In this document: positions 6,032 through 13,011 of the stretch, in pieces | How the letters are laid out: the number at the start of each line of letters is the position of its first letter | How positions within the stretch are numbered: position 1 is the stretch's first letter | From: a virus | IMG/VR virus record: IMGVR_UViG_3300048928_000203 | Coordinates: 1 to 48,978 of that record | Length of the DNA stretch: 48,978 nucleotides | Direction: 5' to 3' (one strand) | The notes under the pieces: model-generated | Seen by the model: the letters and a program-made list of their open reading frames with translations, nothing else | What the model was told of the DNA's origin: nothing | Databases searched by the model: none | Position numbers and translations under genes: made by a program

Positions 6032-6085
6032 ATGACCAATTCCGCCGAAAGAAGCGAACCGGCTCTCGTTGAGGTGCCGCCGTAG
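6032..6085 (+). CDS. 17-residue micro-ORF
   Basis: ATG at 6032 behind CTGAGGAGAG, encoding MTNSAERSEPALVEVPP and then TAG. It follows the first micro-ORF by 40 bases. No function can be suggested from 17 residues; a leader peptide is one possibility. Confidence 0.35.
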   Translation: MTNSAERSEPALVEVPP

Positions 6086-6101
6086 GATCAATAGGGACGC
6101 T

Positions 6102-6122
6102 GCTGACCTGAATACGGTCAGC
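6102..6122. other. Stem-loop after the micro-ORFs
   Basis: GCTGACC (6102-6108) and GGTCAGC (6116-6122) form a perfect 7-bp stem with a 7-nt loop, extendable by two or three pairs. No T run follows, so it is not a clear intrinsic terminator; attenuation or antitermination is possible. Confidence 0.4.
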
Positions 6123-6231
6123 GGCGCTTTCGGCGTTCCTGAATGCTGAAAGATTTATAGGACGGCGTTGTGAGCCGGCACCACCCGCTGCTCCGCCGTC
6201 CTCGTAATACCCCGGCTTACACGAGGAGGGC

Positions 6232-6342
6232 TTGCGCCACTTCTACACCGGGGGTTCCTTCACGGGTACCACCCCGCGCAGGACAACAGATGGCTTCACC
6301 AAGGCCATTTGTCAACCAACACCACACACGAGGAGAGCATGA
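6232..6342 (+). CDS. Possible 36-residue protein with TTG start
   Basis: A TTG at 6232 stands directly behind TTACACGAGGAGG, the recurrent leader of this prophage. The frame reads MRHFYTGGSFTGTTPRR and ends in a TGA that overlaps the next ATG as ATGA. The leader and the coupling support it, but the codons are unremarkable and part of the frame runs over the next gene's own leader. Function unknown. Confidence 0.35.
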   Translation: MRHFYTGGSFTGTTPRRTTDGFTKAICQPTPHTRRA

Positions 6343-6638
6343 AAGATTATGAAACCATAGAAGAAGTGCATCGCATGCACGAGGTGGGCGCCAACCCGAC
6401 AGAGATCGGAAATGCGCTTAGCCTGCCCAGATCGACGGTAGCTTCAATTCTCCGCCGACCGATCCCAAAATCTACAGCCGACCGCATTGTTGTGCGGTGC
6501 GTTTCGAACGGTGGATGGTCCACGGCCAATCACTGCGTCAGTTATATCGCAATGCCACGCATCCGTGCGCTGGAAGCCGCGAACGACAACTTCGAGCATC
6601 ATTCAGAACACAAACAGCCGGGCGCAATCGCAGCCTGA
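6339..6638 (+). CDS. Helix-turn-helix early regulator-like protein
   Basis: Start at 6339, where ACACGAGGAG precedes the ATG; a frame starting at 6309 reads through that leader. The 99-residue protein begins MKDYETIEEVHRMHEVG, then GANPTEIGNALSLPRSTVASILRR, a resolvase/sigma-4-like helix-turn-helix (residues about 18-42). The rest is less ordered and carries EAANDN near the C-terminus. As the first substantial gene of the rightward operon it may fill the Cro or early-activator position; that is inference from location and fold. Confidence 0.6.
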   Translation: MKDYETIEEVHRMHEVGANPTEIGNALSLPRSTVASILRRPIPKSTADRIVVRCVSNGGWSTANHCVSYIAMPRIRALEAANDNFEHHSEHKQPGAIAA

Positions 6639-6718
6639 GCCACGTTGGCCGTGTCGGAGTTATAAATCTACGTATTTTTGACCGGCCACAGATCAACCTC
6701 CTGACAGGAGGAATATCA

Positions 6719-6922
6719 ATGAAATCCCATAACTTGCGTGAGCCGCACAAGGCTTACCAAACCAAATTCACGCGGACTGGTGAGCGGGATACGACGAACC
6801 GCAAGCCTTATCGAACGGTCGCGCAGAAGCTGCTTGCCCGCGACACTGCCGTCCTTAAAGACGGTCGGTACGTTTCAAACGCACCTGTGTCCTTCAGCAG
6901 AACGAAGCGGGGTGCAGCGTGA
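6719..6922 (+). CDS. Small basic hypothetical protein
   Basis: A 67-residue protein with CAGGAGGAATATCA before the ATG at 6719. It is strongly basic (many K and R), for example KAYQTKFTRTGERDTTNRKPYR, and ends SRTKRGAA. Basic composition suggests nucleic-acid binding, without a recognised fold. Its TGA overlaps the GTG of the next gene (GTGA), indicating translational coupling. Confidence 0.55.
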   Translation: MKSHNLREPHKAYQTKFTRTGERDTTNRKPYRTVAQKLLARDTAVLKDGRYVSNAPVSFSRTKRGAA

Positions 6923-7224
6923 CTTGCGAATGCGGTGATTGCTGGGATCTACCCGGCTCAATTGTGACCCACAAGCTGACAGGCTGGAAGGGCATCATCA
7001 TCGGCGACCGAGATGGCTGCATGTTCCTCACAGTGCGGTTCTGGATACCAGGCACTGGCCTTGGGACGATCGAGGTTTCGCGCTTCGAAGTTGAACCACC
7101 CGCTAATGATGGCGACGGCGGTGGCGGCTCTGAGGTCGGAACAGAAGAAGACAATGTCATTCCGGTCGATTTCACCAAGGGCGTGAAACTTACCAAGAAC
7201 ACCAAAACACGAGGAGTAGCTTGA
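6919..7224 (+). CDS. Hypothetical protein with SH3-like strand pattern
   Basis: A 101-residue protein starting with GTG coupled to the previous stop. The N-terminal half (CECGDCWDLPGSIVTHKLTG, then GIIIGDRDGCMFLTVRFW) is a beta-rich stretch of the kind seen in small SH3/KOW-like barrels and contains an early CxCxxC cluster. The second half is a low-complexity acidic and glycine-rich linker (NDGDGGGGSEVG). No family assigned. It is coupled by TGATG to the following gene. Confidence 0.55.
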   Translation: MTCECGDCWDLPGSIVTHKLTGWKGIIIGDRDGCMFLTVRFWIPGTGLGTIEVSRFEVEPPANDGDGGGGSEVGTEEDNVIPVDFTKGVKLTKNTKTRGVA

Positions 7225-8210
7225 TGGGTAATGTGAAAGTTGGAGATAAGGTTAGAAGCCTGGTAACACAGATCGACGTTCGCGCAGGCGAGCTTTACGA
7301 GGTAAAAACCGTCGATGATGGTGATGTTTGGGTCATCGATGACGTTGGCGACGATTTTTATTTGACGGCAGATGAGTTCGAAATTCTGCCAGTTGAGGAG
7401 GCATCGGAAGATAAGCCAGCTTTCAAGGTTGGCGATCGGGTGCAAATGATTGCCGATTCACTACCTTGGTACAGGACTGGTGAAATCGCAGAGGTCATCA
7501 GGGCTGATGGTGGCGACAACGATTGTTACGTTCGATTTGATACGCATCGAATGGCTGATGATTGCTGGTATGCGAAATGGGATCATCTCAAATTAGCTCC
7601 CCTCAAAATCGAAGCAGGCAAATACTACCGCACGCGTGATGGCCGTAAGGCTGGGCCATTGATGGCACGAAATAATGATTCATATGCATTTGCTGCTGAT
7701 ATAGCCGGTGATATCGGGATCCGCATCTTCCAGAAAGACGGTGTTCACGGCTCACGCTGGATAGGCAATGAGCCAAATCTCGACCTCATCGCCGAATGGG
7801 TCGACGAGCCTGTCAAGGCGGCTGCTCCGCTCCAGTTCATTCTGCGCAACGATGTATTCTCGTTTGCTCCGGTTGCAAAACCCGCCATCGTTGCGCTGAT
7901 TGAAAACGGTCAGCCAAAGCCGTCAACAGCTCCATATGTTCACGCCAATGAAACGTTGGCCACGAAGGAAGCCGCACGTCTAGCCAGCCTCCAGAAAGGC
8001 AAGGAGTTCGGCGTGTACGTGATGACGCAGAAGGTGAGTGAGCCTGCACCATCCTATAAGCACGAATGGCAACGGTTAGCTGCTAAGGGCGAGAAGATTT
8101 CAGCGATCAAAGAGCTGCGATCTGTAACTGGTCTCGGATTGAGGGCGGCAAAGGATGCCGTCGAACACTGGATCGCTCACGACGAGCCGTACTCGCGCAT
8201 CGCCGCCTAA
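7224..8210 (+). CDS. Two SH3-like repeats with ribosomal L7/L12-like C-terminal domain
   Basis: A 328-residue protein; the ATG at 7224 overlaps the preceding TGA and is preceded by ACACGAGGAG. Residues about 3-50 and 70-130 are two similar beta-barrel units, opening KVGDKVRSLV and KVGDRVQMIA. The C-terminal 45 residues (GEKISAIKELRSVTGLG, then LRAAKDAVEHWI) match the signature of the ribosomal protein L7/L12 C-terminal domain, which in ribosomes recruits translation GTPases. Phage and bacterial proteins with isolated L7/L12-like domains are known but not well understood. Its role here could be translation or RNA related; this is inference. Confidence 0.65.
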   Translation: MGNVKVGDKVRSLVTQIDVRAGELYEVKTVDDGDVWVIDDVGDDFYLTADEFEILPVEEASEDKPAFKVGDRVQMIADSLPWYRTGEIAEVIRADGGDNDCYVRFDTHRMADDCWYAKWDHLKLAPLKIEAGKYYRTRDGRKAGPLMARNNDSYAFAADIAGDIGIRIFQKDGVHGSRWIGNEPNLDLIAEWVDEPVKAAAPLQFILRNDVFSFAPVAKPAIVALIENGQPKPSTAPYVHANETLATKEAARLASLQKGKEFGVYVMTQKVSEPAPSYKHEWQRLAAKGEKISAIKELRSVTGLGLRAAKDAVEHWIAHDEPYSRIAA

Positions 8211-8239
8211 CCAGCAAATCCCACCGATAAACCAACCAG

Positions 8240-8261
8240 CCCCGCTGCAATCGCGGCGGGG
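8240..8261. other. GC-rich hairpin before micro-gene cluster
   Basis: CCCCGC (8240-8245) pairs with GCGGGG (8256-8261). It has no T run. Comparable hairpins precede the genes at 10652, 11765 and 18199, so these may be processing or control elements of the operon. Confidence 0.4.
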
Positions 8262-8275
8262 AATGAGGAGGTATT

Positions 8276-8308
8276 ATGCTCAGATTTAATAAGGACGGTG
8301 CCGAATGA
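8276..8308 (+). CDS. 10-residue micro-ORF coupled to small membrane protein
   Basis: ATG behind a strong GAGGAGG, encoding MLRFNKDGAE and a TGA that overlaps the next ATG as ATGA. The micro-ORF supplies the only good ribosome-binding site for the downstream small membrane protein, so it probably acts as a translational feeder. Confidence 0.35.
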   Translation: MLRFNKDGAE

Positions 8309-8472
8309 CGGCGCCCTTCAAAGACTACGTCGTCGAGGACGACCGCATCATCACAGAAAAGCAGTTGTCCAGCGAAACGACGCTAGGTCTCGGTGATCGC
8401 TTCGTTCAAGGGCTGTTAGTTGTCGCGGCTTTAGCGCTGGCCATCGGTTTTTACTCATGGGTGTTGTCGTGA
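8305..8472 (+). CDS. Small single-span membrane protein
   Basis: A 55-residue protein overlapping the previous stop. The N-terminal 30 residues are charged and polar (FKDYVVEDDRIITEKQLSS). The C-terminus is one hydrophobic helix (GLLVVAALALAIGFYSWVL), so it is likely a tail-anchored inner-membrane protein facing the cytoplasm. It overlaps the next small membrane protein by 4 bases. No family recognised; superinfection exclusion or holin-like roles cannot be told from sequence. Confidence 0.55.
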   Translation: MTAPFKDYVVEDDRIITEKQLSSETTLGLGDRFVQGLLVVAALALAIGFYSWVLS

Positions 8473-8573
8473 CCTACCCACGGTTCCCTACGCTGGCGAC
8501 GTCGGCGCCAGTCTGGCTGATCGGATCGCTCATTCTGTTGGCAATGATGATCGTCATTCAGCTTACCCACTAA
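8469..8573 (+). CDS. 34-residue membrane peptide
   Basis: The GTG start overlaps the previous TGA (GTGA). The product MTYPRFPTLATSAPVW continues into a hydrophobic helix (LIGSLILLAMMIVIQL) and ends at TAA. Together with the preceding gene it forms a pair of overlapping single-span membrane proteins in the early operon. Coding status is inferred from coupling and the membrane helix. Confidence 0.45.
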   Translation: MTYPRFPTLATSAPVWLIGSLILLAMMIVIQLTH

Positions 8574-8593
8574 CCACACACGAGGAGTTAATT

Positions 8594-9367
8594 ATGGCTA
8601 TCAGCCTATCAAGCCTCAAATCGACGAAGAGAAACGACCCGCCAGTCATGCTTCTGTATGGCGTCGACGGTATCGGCAAGACCAGCCTTGCCGCTGAGTT
8701 TCCAGATCCGATCTATCTGGCCACAGAAGGCGAGCGTCCTCCATCTGATATCGAAATGGCAACGCCAGGCACGATTGAAAGCTTCGACGACTTGCTCAAC
8801 ATTATCGGCGAACTGCTGACAGTTGAGCATGATCGGCGCACAGTGATTATCGACAGCGTCGACGGATTAGAACCTCTTGTCTGGGCGGCGACCTGTGCCC
8901 GCTTAGGAGTAAGCAGTATTGAAGAGCCTGGGTTCGGGCGTGGTTACGTCGAGGCTGATAGCGAGTGGCATGAACTGATGTCTGCAGTCTCAGCGCTCTC
9001 GCGTACCGGAATCCATGTCGTGATGCTGGCCCACCCTGAGATTATTCGGTTCGACAGTCCAGTCACCGATCCATACTCACGCTACACGATCAAGTTGCAT
9101 AAGCGAGCCAATTCTCTCGTCCGGGAAAAGGTCGATATCGTGGCCTTCATGAATTATCGCGTGTCCATCAAGGAGAAAGAAGTCGCTCGCCAAACGAAAG
9201 TGGCGCACGCCGAAGGTGGCAAGGAGCGTAATATTCATCTGAATGAAGGTGCGGGCTATGTGGCGAAAAATCGCTTCTCTATGCCGGACTCGATCGTTTA
9301 CCGAAAAGGTCAGGGCTACGCTGAGTTAGCGAAGTTCTGGGCTGAAGAAAAAGCTGAAGCTGCATAA
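8594..9367 (+). CDS. Sak4-like RecA-fold ATPase
   Basis: A 257-residue protein behind ACACGAGGAG. Walker A is GVDGIGKTS (residues 23-31) and Walker B is TVIIDS (83-88); a polar HVVMLAH segment (about residues 137-143) fits motif C. This is the AAA_24/Sak4 type of phage ATPase, a RecA-core protein that promotes single-strand annealing together with a single-strand-binding partner. The DUF669 gene downstream (10034) is its usual neighbour, which supports the assignment. It probably works in phage recombination and replication restart. Confidence 0.85.
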   Translation: MAISLSSLKSTKRNDPPVMLLYGVDGIGKTSLAAEFPDPIYLATEGERPPSDIEMATPGTIESFDDLLNIIGELLTVEHDRRTVIIDSVDGLEPLVWAATCARLGVSSIEEPGFGRGYVEADSEWHELMSAVSALSRTGIHVVMLAHPEIIRFDSPVTDPYSRYTIKLHKRANSLVREKVDIVAFMNYRVSIKEKEVARQTKVAHAEGGKERNIHLNEGAGYVAKNRFSMPDSIVYRKGQGYAELAKFWAEEKAEAA

Positions 9368-9369
9368 GC

Positions 9370-10005
9370 TTGCTGATCGAGTTGAAAGGCCTGCCTAAAT
9401 CCAAAGCGGAAGCAATGGCGCTAGGTGTAAGGCACTTCTTCACTGGAATTCCGTGCACTCGTGGACACTTTGCGAAAAGGTACGCTAGCACGGGTCAGTG
9501 CACTGAATGCCAGTACCTCCATAGGCTCAACTGGAAAAGCAATAATCCCGAAAAAGAAGCCGAGAGCAGACTTCAAAGCGTACGAGCATGGGCGCTCCGA
9601 AATCCAGATCGGAAACGAGATTTGGCGCGTAAGTCAAATGCAAAGCCAGATGTCTCGGCGAACAACGTAGCAAGAGCGAAGCGATGGAGAGACAAAAATC
9701 CTGAGCAGGCCAGAAACTCTCGGCTGGTATCTAACCGGAATAGGCGCTCAAGAAAGAGGGGGGCTGAAGGTACTCATATCGCCGAAGACATAGCAAACAT
9801 ACTGAAGCGCCAAAAATACAGATGCGCTGAATGTGGAGTTTCGGTCCGAAAGATTGAGCAGCGGCATGTTGATCACATTGTACCCTTAGCTTTGGGAGGA
9901 TCTAATTGGCCATCTAACCTGCAAGTACTCTGTCCTGCTTGCAATCTGCATAAAGCGGCTAAAGATCCGCTAGTTTTCGCTCGGCAAAAAGGGCGACTTA
10001 TTTAA
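9370..10005 (+). CDS. HNH endonuclease, probable homing type
   Basis: A 211-residue protein starting with TTG two bases after the previous stop, without a clear Shine-Dalgarno. Residues about 28-60 contain CTRGH and CTEC, an extra zinc knuckle. The C-terminus has a complete HNH site: CAECG, then HVDHIVPLALGG, then NLQVLCPACNLHK. The middle is a lysine- and arginine-rich stretch with repeated NPE/NPD motifs, typical of DNA-binding NUMOD-like regions. It separates the Sak4-like gene from its usual DUF669 partner, as an inserted mobile endonuclease gene would. It also lacks the ACACGAGGAG leader of its neighbours. Confidence 0.75.
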   Translation: MLIELKGLPKSKAEAMALGVRHFFTGIPCTRGHFAKRYASTGQCTECQYLHRLNWKSNNPEKEAESRLQSVRAWALRNPDRKRDLARKSNAKPDVSANNVARAKRWRDKNPEQARNSRLVSNRNRRSRKRGAEGTHIAEDIANILKRQKYRCAECGVSVRKIEQRHVDHIVPLALGGSNWPSNLQVLCPACNLHKAAKDPLVFARQKGRLI

Positions 10006-10033
10006 CCACACCACCAACACGAGGAACCAACAC

Positions 10034-10594
10034 ATGGCGAGACTTGGAACGGCGTTTGACGCCACCCAACACGACACGACGCAGTCGGACTATTCCGAGC
10101 TGCCGAACGGCACATACAAGATGGAAATCGAGGCGGCCGACGTAGTGCCGACTTCGACCGGCAGCGGCACCATTCTGAAAACCACAATGAAGGTGCTTGA
10201 ACCGGCTGAATACGCCGAACGCAAGCTGTTCAACAACTACAACATCGAGAACAAAAACCCGACCGCGCAAGAAATTGGTCAAAGGCAATTTGCCAGCCTT
10301 TGCCGCGCTCTCGAGATGTCCTCGGTAGAAGACACCGACGATCTGCTCTTTAAGTCGTTCACGGTGCGAGTGGCCCTCGGCAAACCTTCAAAGGACGGCC
10401 AGTATCCGGCGCGCGCTGAGATCAAGAAGTATTTCTTCCCCGACGAAAATAACGTGCCAGAGCCGAGCATTGACACTCAGCAGCCTGCGGCGGCAGTGCA
10501 GCGTCCAGCCAATGACAACCGCCCTGCAGCGGCAAATAACAACAAGCCTGCGCAGCCTGCAAAAACTGCGGGTAGCCGTCCTTGGTCTAAGTAA
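10034..10594 (+). CDS. DUF669 protein, single-strand-binding partner of Sak4
   Basis: A 186-residue protein with leader ACACGAGGAA. The first 130 residues follow the DUF669 pattern: PNGTYKMEIEAADVVPTSTG, then ILKTTMKVLEP, then RKLFNNYNIENKNP, then a helical segment and a final strand set. The last 50 residues are a low-complexity A, P, N and Q tail with PANDNRP, ending RPWSK. OB-fold proteins of phages often have such disordered tails with a terminal motif that recruits partners. It probably coats single-stranded DNA during recombination. Confidence 0.8.
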   Translation: MARLGTAFDATQHDTTQSDYSELPNGTYKMEIEAADVVPTSTGSGTILKTTMKVLEPAEYAERKLFNNYNIENKNPTAQEIGQRQFASLCRALEMSSVEDTDDLLFKSFTVRVALGKPSKDGQYPARAEIKKYFFPDENNVPEPSIDTQQPAAAVQRPANDNRPAAANNNKPAQPAKTAGSRPWSK

Positions 10595-10609
10595 GACCTT
10601 AACAACCGT

Positions 10610-10637
10610 CCTGCCTGTTGCTGCGGCAACGGGCAGG
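10610..10637. other. 12-bp hairpin upstream of small gene
   Basis: CCTGCCTGTTGC (10610-10621) pairs with GCAACGGGCAGG (10626-10637) around a TGCG loop, with one T-G pair. AGGAGGG follows directly. It lacks a T run, so it is more likely a control or processing structure than a terminator. Confidence 0.5.
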
Positions 10638-10651
10638 GATAGGAGGGAATG

Positions 10652-10828
10652 ATGGCTCATTACCGAATAGTTCGTGACAATTTCAATGGCTACGAAGTTC
10701 AATCATGGCGGTGGTGGTTCCCGTTCTGGATACAGGGACGCACCAATACACACACAACGGTATGGCACGCCGAGCGATACGCAAATGAACTAGCAAATGG
10801 CGGCGTGAAATTTCTAGGGCGGCTCTAA
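10652..10828 (+). CDS. Small aromatic-rich hypothetical protein
   Basis: A 58-residue protein behind AGGAGGGA. The sequence MAHYRIVRDNFNGYEVQSWRWWFPFWIQG is very rich in tryptophan and tyrosine, and the second half (HAERYANELANGGVKFLG) is a helix plus strand. Similar small proteins of the pattern Y.I..D.y.GYEVQ.WR.WWPFW occur in phages, with no known role. Confidence 0.65.
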   Translation: MAHYRIVRDNFNGYEVQSWRWWFPFWIQGRTNTHTTVWHAERYANELANGGVKFLGRL

Positions 10829-10861
10829 TCACTACACCGAACCGAACACGAGGAGTTTTGT

Positions 10862-11707
10862 ATGGCTTATGAATCAGAGCGCAGACAGATCGATGGTGCG
10901 CTTCCAATACGCTTCGACGGTGCGTTCGTCGCTGGTGGCGCAGTCACAAGCGTGTTTACCGGAACTGAAATCAATGACGTTGATTTGTATTTCAAATCTC
11001 GCCGCGCATTCGAGCGGGCTGTTTATGACGCATATGAGGAAGGTTTGTGGTGTGTGGCTGCCAGTAAGCGCGCCGTGACATTCACTGATCGTAGCAACAA
11101 TATTGCTCAGCTGATGTATTTTGACTTCTTTCCGACTGCCCAGTCTATTTTTGAAGCTTTTGACTTCACCGTCTGCATGGGTGCGGTTGATCTGGACGCT
11201 GGCGAGAAAACAGAGTGGATAGGCGGATCACGTGTCACATTAGGTGAGAAACACATCGACTCCGGTTTCGCCTTTCATCCTGACTTTTTGAAGCACAACA
11301 GCCAGCGCTTTCTGAAATTCAATGCTGGCACTCGCTATCCGCTAGCGTCAGCTACCCGCGTCCTGAAATACCAACAGCGAGGCTACACGATAGGCAAAGG
11401 CGACATTATGAAAGTTGCCTTGGCCGTTCGGGGTGTGAAAATCGAAACTTGGGAAGACCTCAAAGACCAGATCGGCGGCGCGTATGGTGACAAGGTTGTG
11501 CTGGGTAACGAGGACAAGCCTTTCACCATTGAGGCGGCTATTGAGGCGCTGACTGTGGACGATGCGGAAAGTGAACCATGGGTTGAACCGGCCAACGATA
11601 ACATGCCGGGCAATGCAGAAGCGCTGCTGGAACACCTTGCCGATCTCAATGGCATCGAATTTGTTCCGCCTGATCTTGATGAAGACGGCTGGCCTCTAGC
11701 AGCCTAA
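10862..11707 (+). CDS. Pol-beta-fold nucleotidyltransferase-like protein
   Basis: A 281-residue protein behind ACACGAGGAG. Residues about 21-45 read FVAGGAVTSVFTGTEINDVD then LYF, the GG(S/A)...D-x-D arrangement of the DNA polymerase beta nucleotidyltransferase superfamily (CCA-adding enzymes, antitoxin-type transferases). D40 and D42 would be metal ligands, and a third acidic candidate lies in YFDFFP. The C-terminal 60 residues are acidic with PANDN. The substrate is unknown. Relatives occur in many phages as uncharacterised proteins. The fold call is from the motif only. Confidence 0.6.
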   Translation: MAYESERRQIDGALPIRFDGAFVAGGAVTSVFTGTEINDVDLYFKSRRAFERAVYDAYEEGLWCVAASKRAVTFTDRSNNIAQLMYFDFFPTAQSIFEAFDFTVCMGAVDLDAGEKTEWIGGSRVTLGEKHIDSGFAFHPDFLKHNSQRFLKFNAGTRYPLASATRVLKYQQRGYTIGKGDIMKVALAVRGVKIETWEDLKDQIGGAYGDKVVLGNEDKPFTIEAAIEALTVDDAESEPWVEPANDNMPGNAEALLEHLADLNGIEFVPPDLDEDGWPLAA

Positions 11708-11717
11708 AACCAACAAC

Positions 11718-11738
11718 GGCGCGGTCACCAGCCGCGCC
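11718..11738. other. GC-rich hairpin before dnaN
   Basis: GGCGCGG (11718-11724) pairs with CCGCGCC (11732-11738) around TCACCAG. No T run follows. It is placed like the hairpin at 18152, directly before an ACACGAGGAG leader. Confidence 0.45.
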
Positions 11739-11764
11739 CACCAAACCAACACGAGGAGAAACCA

Positions 11765-12823
11765 ATGCGGGTAACGCTTGACCGAGCGCAGCTTGCGCAC
11801 GCCTTATCGGCCGTGACGAAGGCGGTTGAAGCCAGAACGACAATTCCTATTCTTGGCAACGTGCTTTTGTCCGCGGACAAAGGACAGCTGAGCATCACCG
11901 GTACAAATCTTGATCTGCAAATCAGTACCAGTTTGCCGGTTCTGGACAGCCAGGACGGCACTGTTACGGTTGCAGGCAAGCTGCTTGCGGACATTGCCAA
12001 GAAGGCAACCGGTGACGTTAAATTGGAAGCCGACGGCAATCATCTGGTCGTTAAATCTGGCAAGAGCCGTTTCAAACTGGACACGCTGCCAGCTGCTGAC
12101 TTCCCGTCCTTCAATCACGGAAGCTTCGACACCACGATTGAGTTCGATCTGGCATCGCTCGTGCAGGAAGTGCAGTTTGCTGTCAGCACCGAAGAAACCC
12201 GCTATTATCTCTGCGGCGTCTTTCTGGAAGCAAAGGACGGCCATATCGTTGCCACGGCGACAGACGGGCATCGTCTTGCGTCGACACGCATTGAGCAGGA
12301 AGCCACGTTTGCGCCGGTCATTCTGCCTAACAAGTTGCTGTCATTGCTGCCAACCGGCGCCGTGTCAGTTTCGCTGTCGTCAAACAAGGTGATGGTCGCG
12401 AGCGGTTCGACTGTCATTGTGTCGAAACTCGTCGACGGCACATATCCAGATTACGAGCGCGTTATTCCAAAGCCATCGGAGCGTGTCGCTACGCTGTCGG
12501 CAAAAGCACTGCGCGAAGCCGTCGGCCGCACATCAGTTATCGCAAGCGAGCGCGGTAAAGCCGTTCGCTTCTCGTTTGCATCTGACGCTTTAACGCTGAA
12601 TGTCGCTAATCCGGATCGCGGCGATGCTACCGAGGAAATGGAGGTCAACTTCAGCAGCGAGCCTCTGACGATCGGTTTTAACGGCCAGTATGTCACCGAT
12701 CTTATGGCGGCGTTTGGTGCGGATGAAATCACAATGTCGATGGCGGACTCCGGTTCGCCCGCTTTGATCACGTCGACGAGCAGGCCGGGGTATAGGTGTG
12801 TAATTATGCCGATGCGCGTGTAG
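11765..12823 (+). CDS. dnaN: DNA polymerase III beta subunit (sliding clamp), phage copy
   Basis: A 352-residue protein close to the usual bacterial length (about 365-375). It opens MRVTLDRAQLAHALSAVTKA and shows clamp blocks TTIPILGNVLL, LDLQISTSLPV, ATDGHRLA (about residues 162-169), DGTYPDYERVIP and the C-terminal hydrophobic-cleft segment CVIMPMRV. Three similar domains can be followed. It forms a ring that tethers the polymerase to DNA. No DNA polymerase gene is seen in the phage, so this clamp probably recruits the host polymerase to phage DNA. Leader ACACGAGGAG. Confidence 0.95.
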   Translation: MRVTLDRAQLAHALSAVTKAVEARTTIPILGNVLLSADKGQLSITGTNLDLQISTSLPVLDSQDGTVTVAGKLLADIAKKATGDVKLEADGNHLVVKSGKSRFKLDTLPAADFPSFNHGSFDTTIEFDLASLVQEVQFAVSTEETRYYLCGVFLEAKDGHIVATATDGHRLASTRIEQEATFAPVILPNKLLSLLPTGAVSVSLSSNKVMVASGSTVIVSKLVDGTYPDYERVIPKPSERVATLSAKALREAVGRTSVIASERGKAVRFSFASDALTLNVANPDRGDATEEMEVNFSSEPLTIGFNGQYVTDLMAAFGADEITMSMADSGSPALITSTSRPGYRCVIMPMRV

Positions 12824-12834
12824 GTGTGGTGACC

Positions 12835-13011
12835 ATGAAAAGCATCTTCGCGATATTCAAGCAGGTCTCAACCGAAACAGACCGGCCATTTCGCGTCATA
12901 GAAACATACTTGACTTCGGAGGGGATGCGTTCGCGCATCTGCTCTGGCGCGTTTCACTCCCTTGAAATTGCGCAAAGTTGGATTGATCACTTCCAAGACG
13001 AGGAAATGTAA
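12835..13011 (+). CDS. Small hypothetical protein
   Basis: A 58-residue protein; the ATG at 12835 is preceded by GGTGTGGTGACC, while a longer frame would overlap dnaN. It begins MKSIFAIFKQVSTETDRPFR and ends in an amphipathic helix (LEIAQSWIDHFQDEEM). The stop overlaps the next ATG (TAATG), so the two are coupled. No family recognised. Confidence 0.5.
   Translation: MKSIFAIFKQVSTETDRPFRVIETYLTSEGMRSRICSGAFHSLEIAQSWIDHFQDEEM

Noticed and set aside
6170-6352. 60-residue plus-strand frame before the HTH gene
   Set aside because: It reads through the ACACGAGGAG leader and has proline/arginine-rich nonsense composition.
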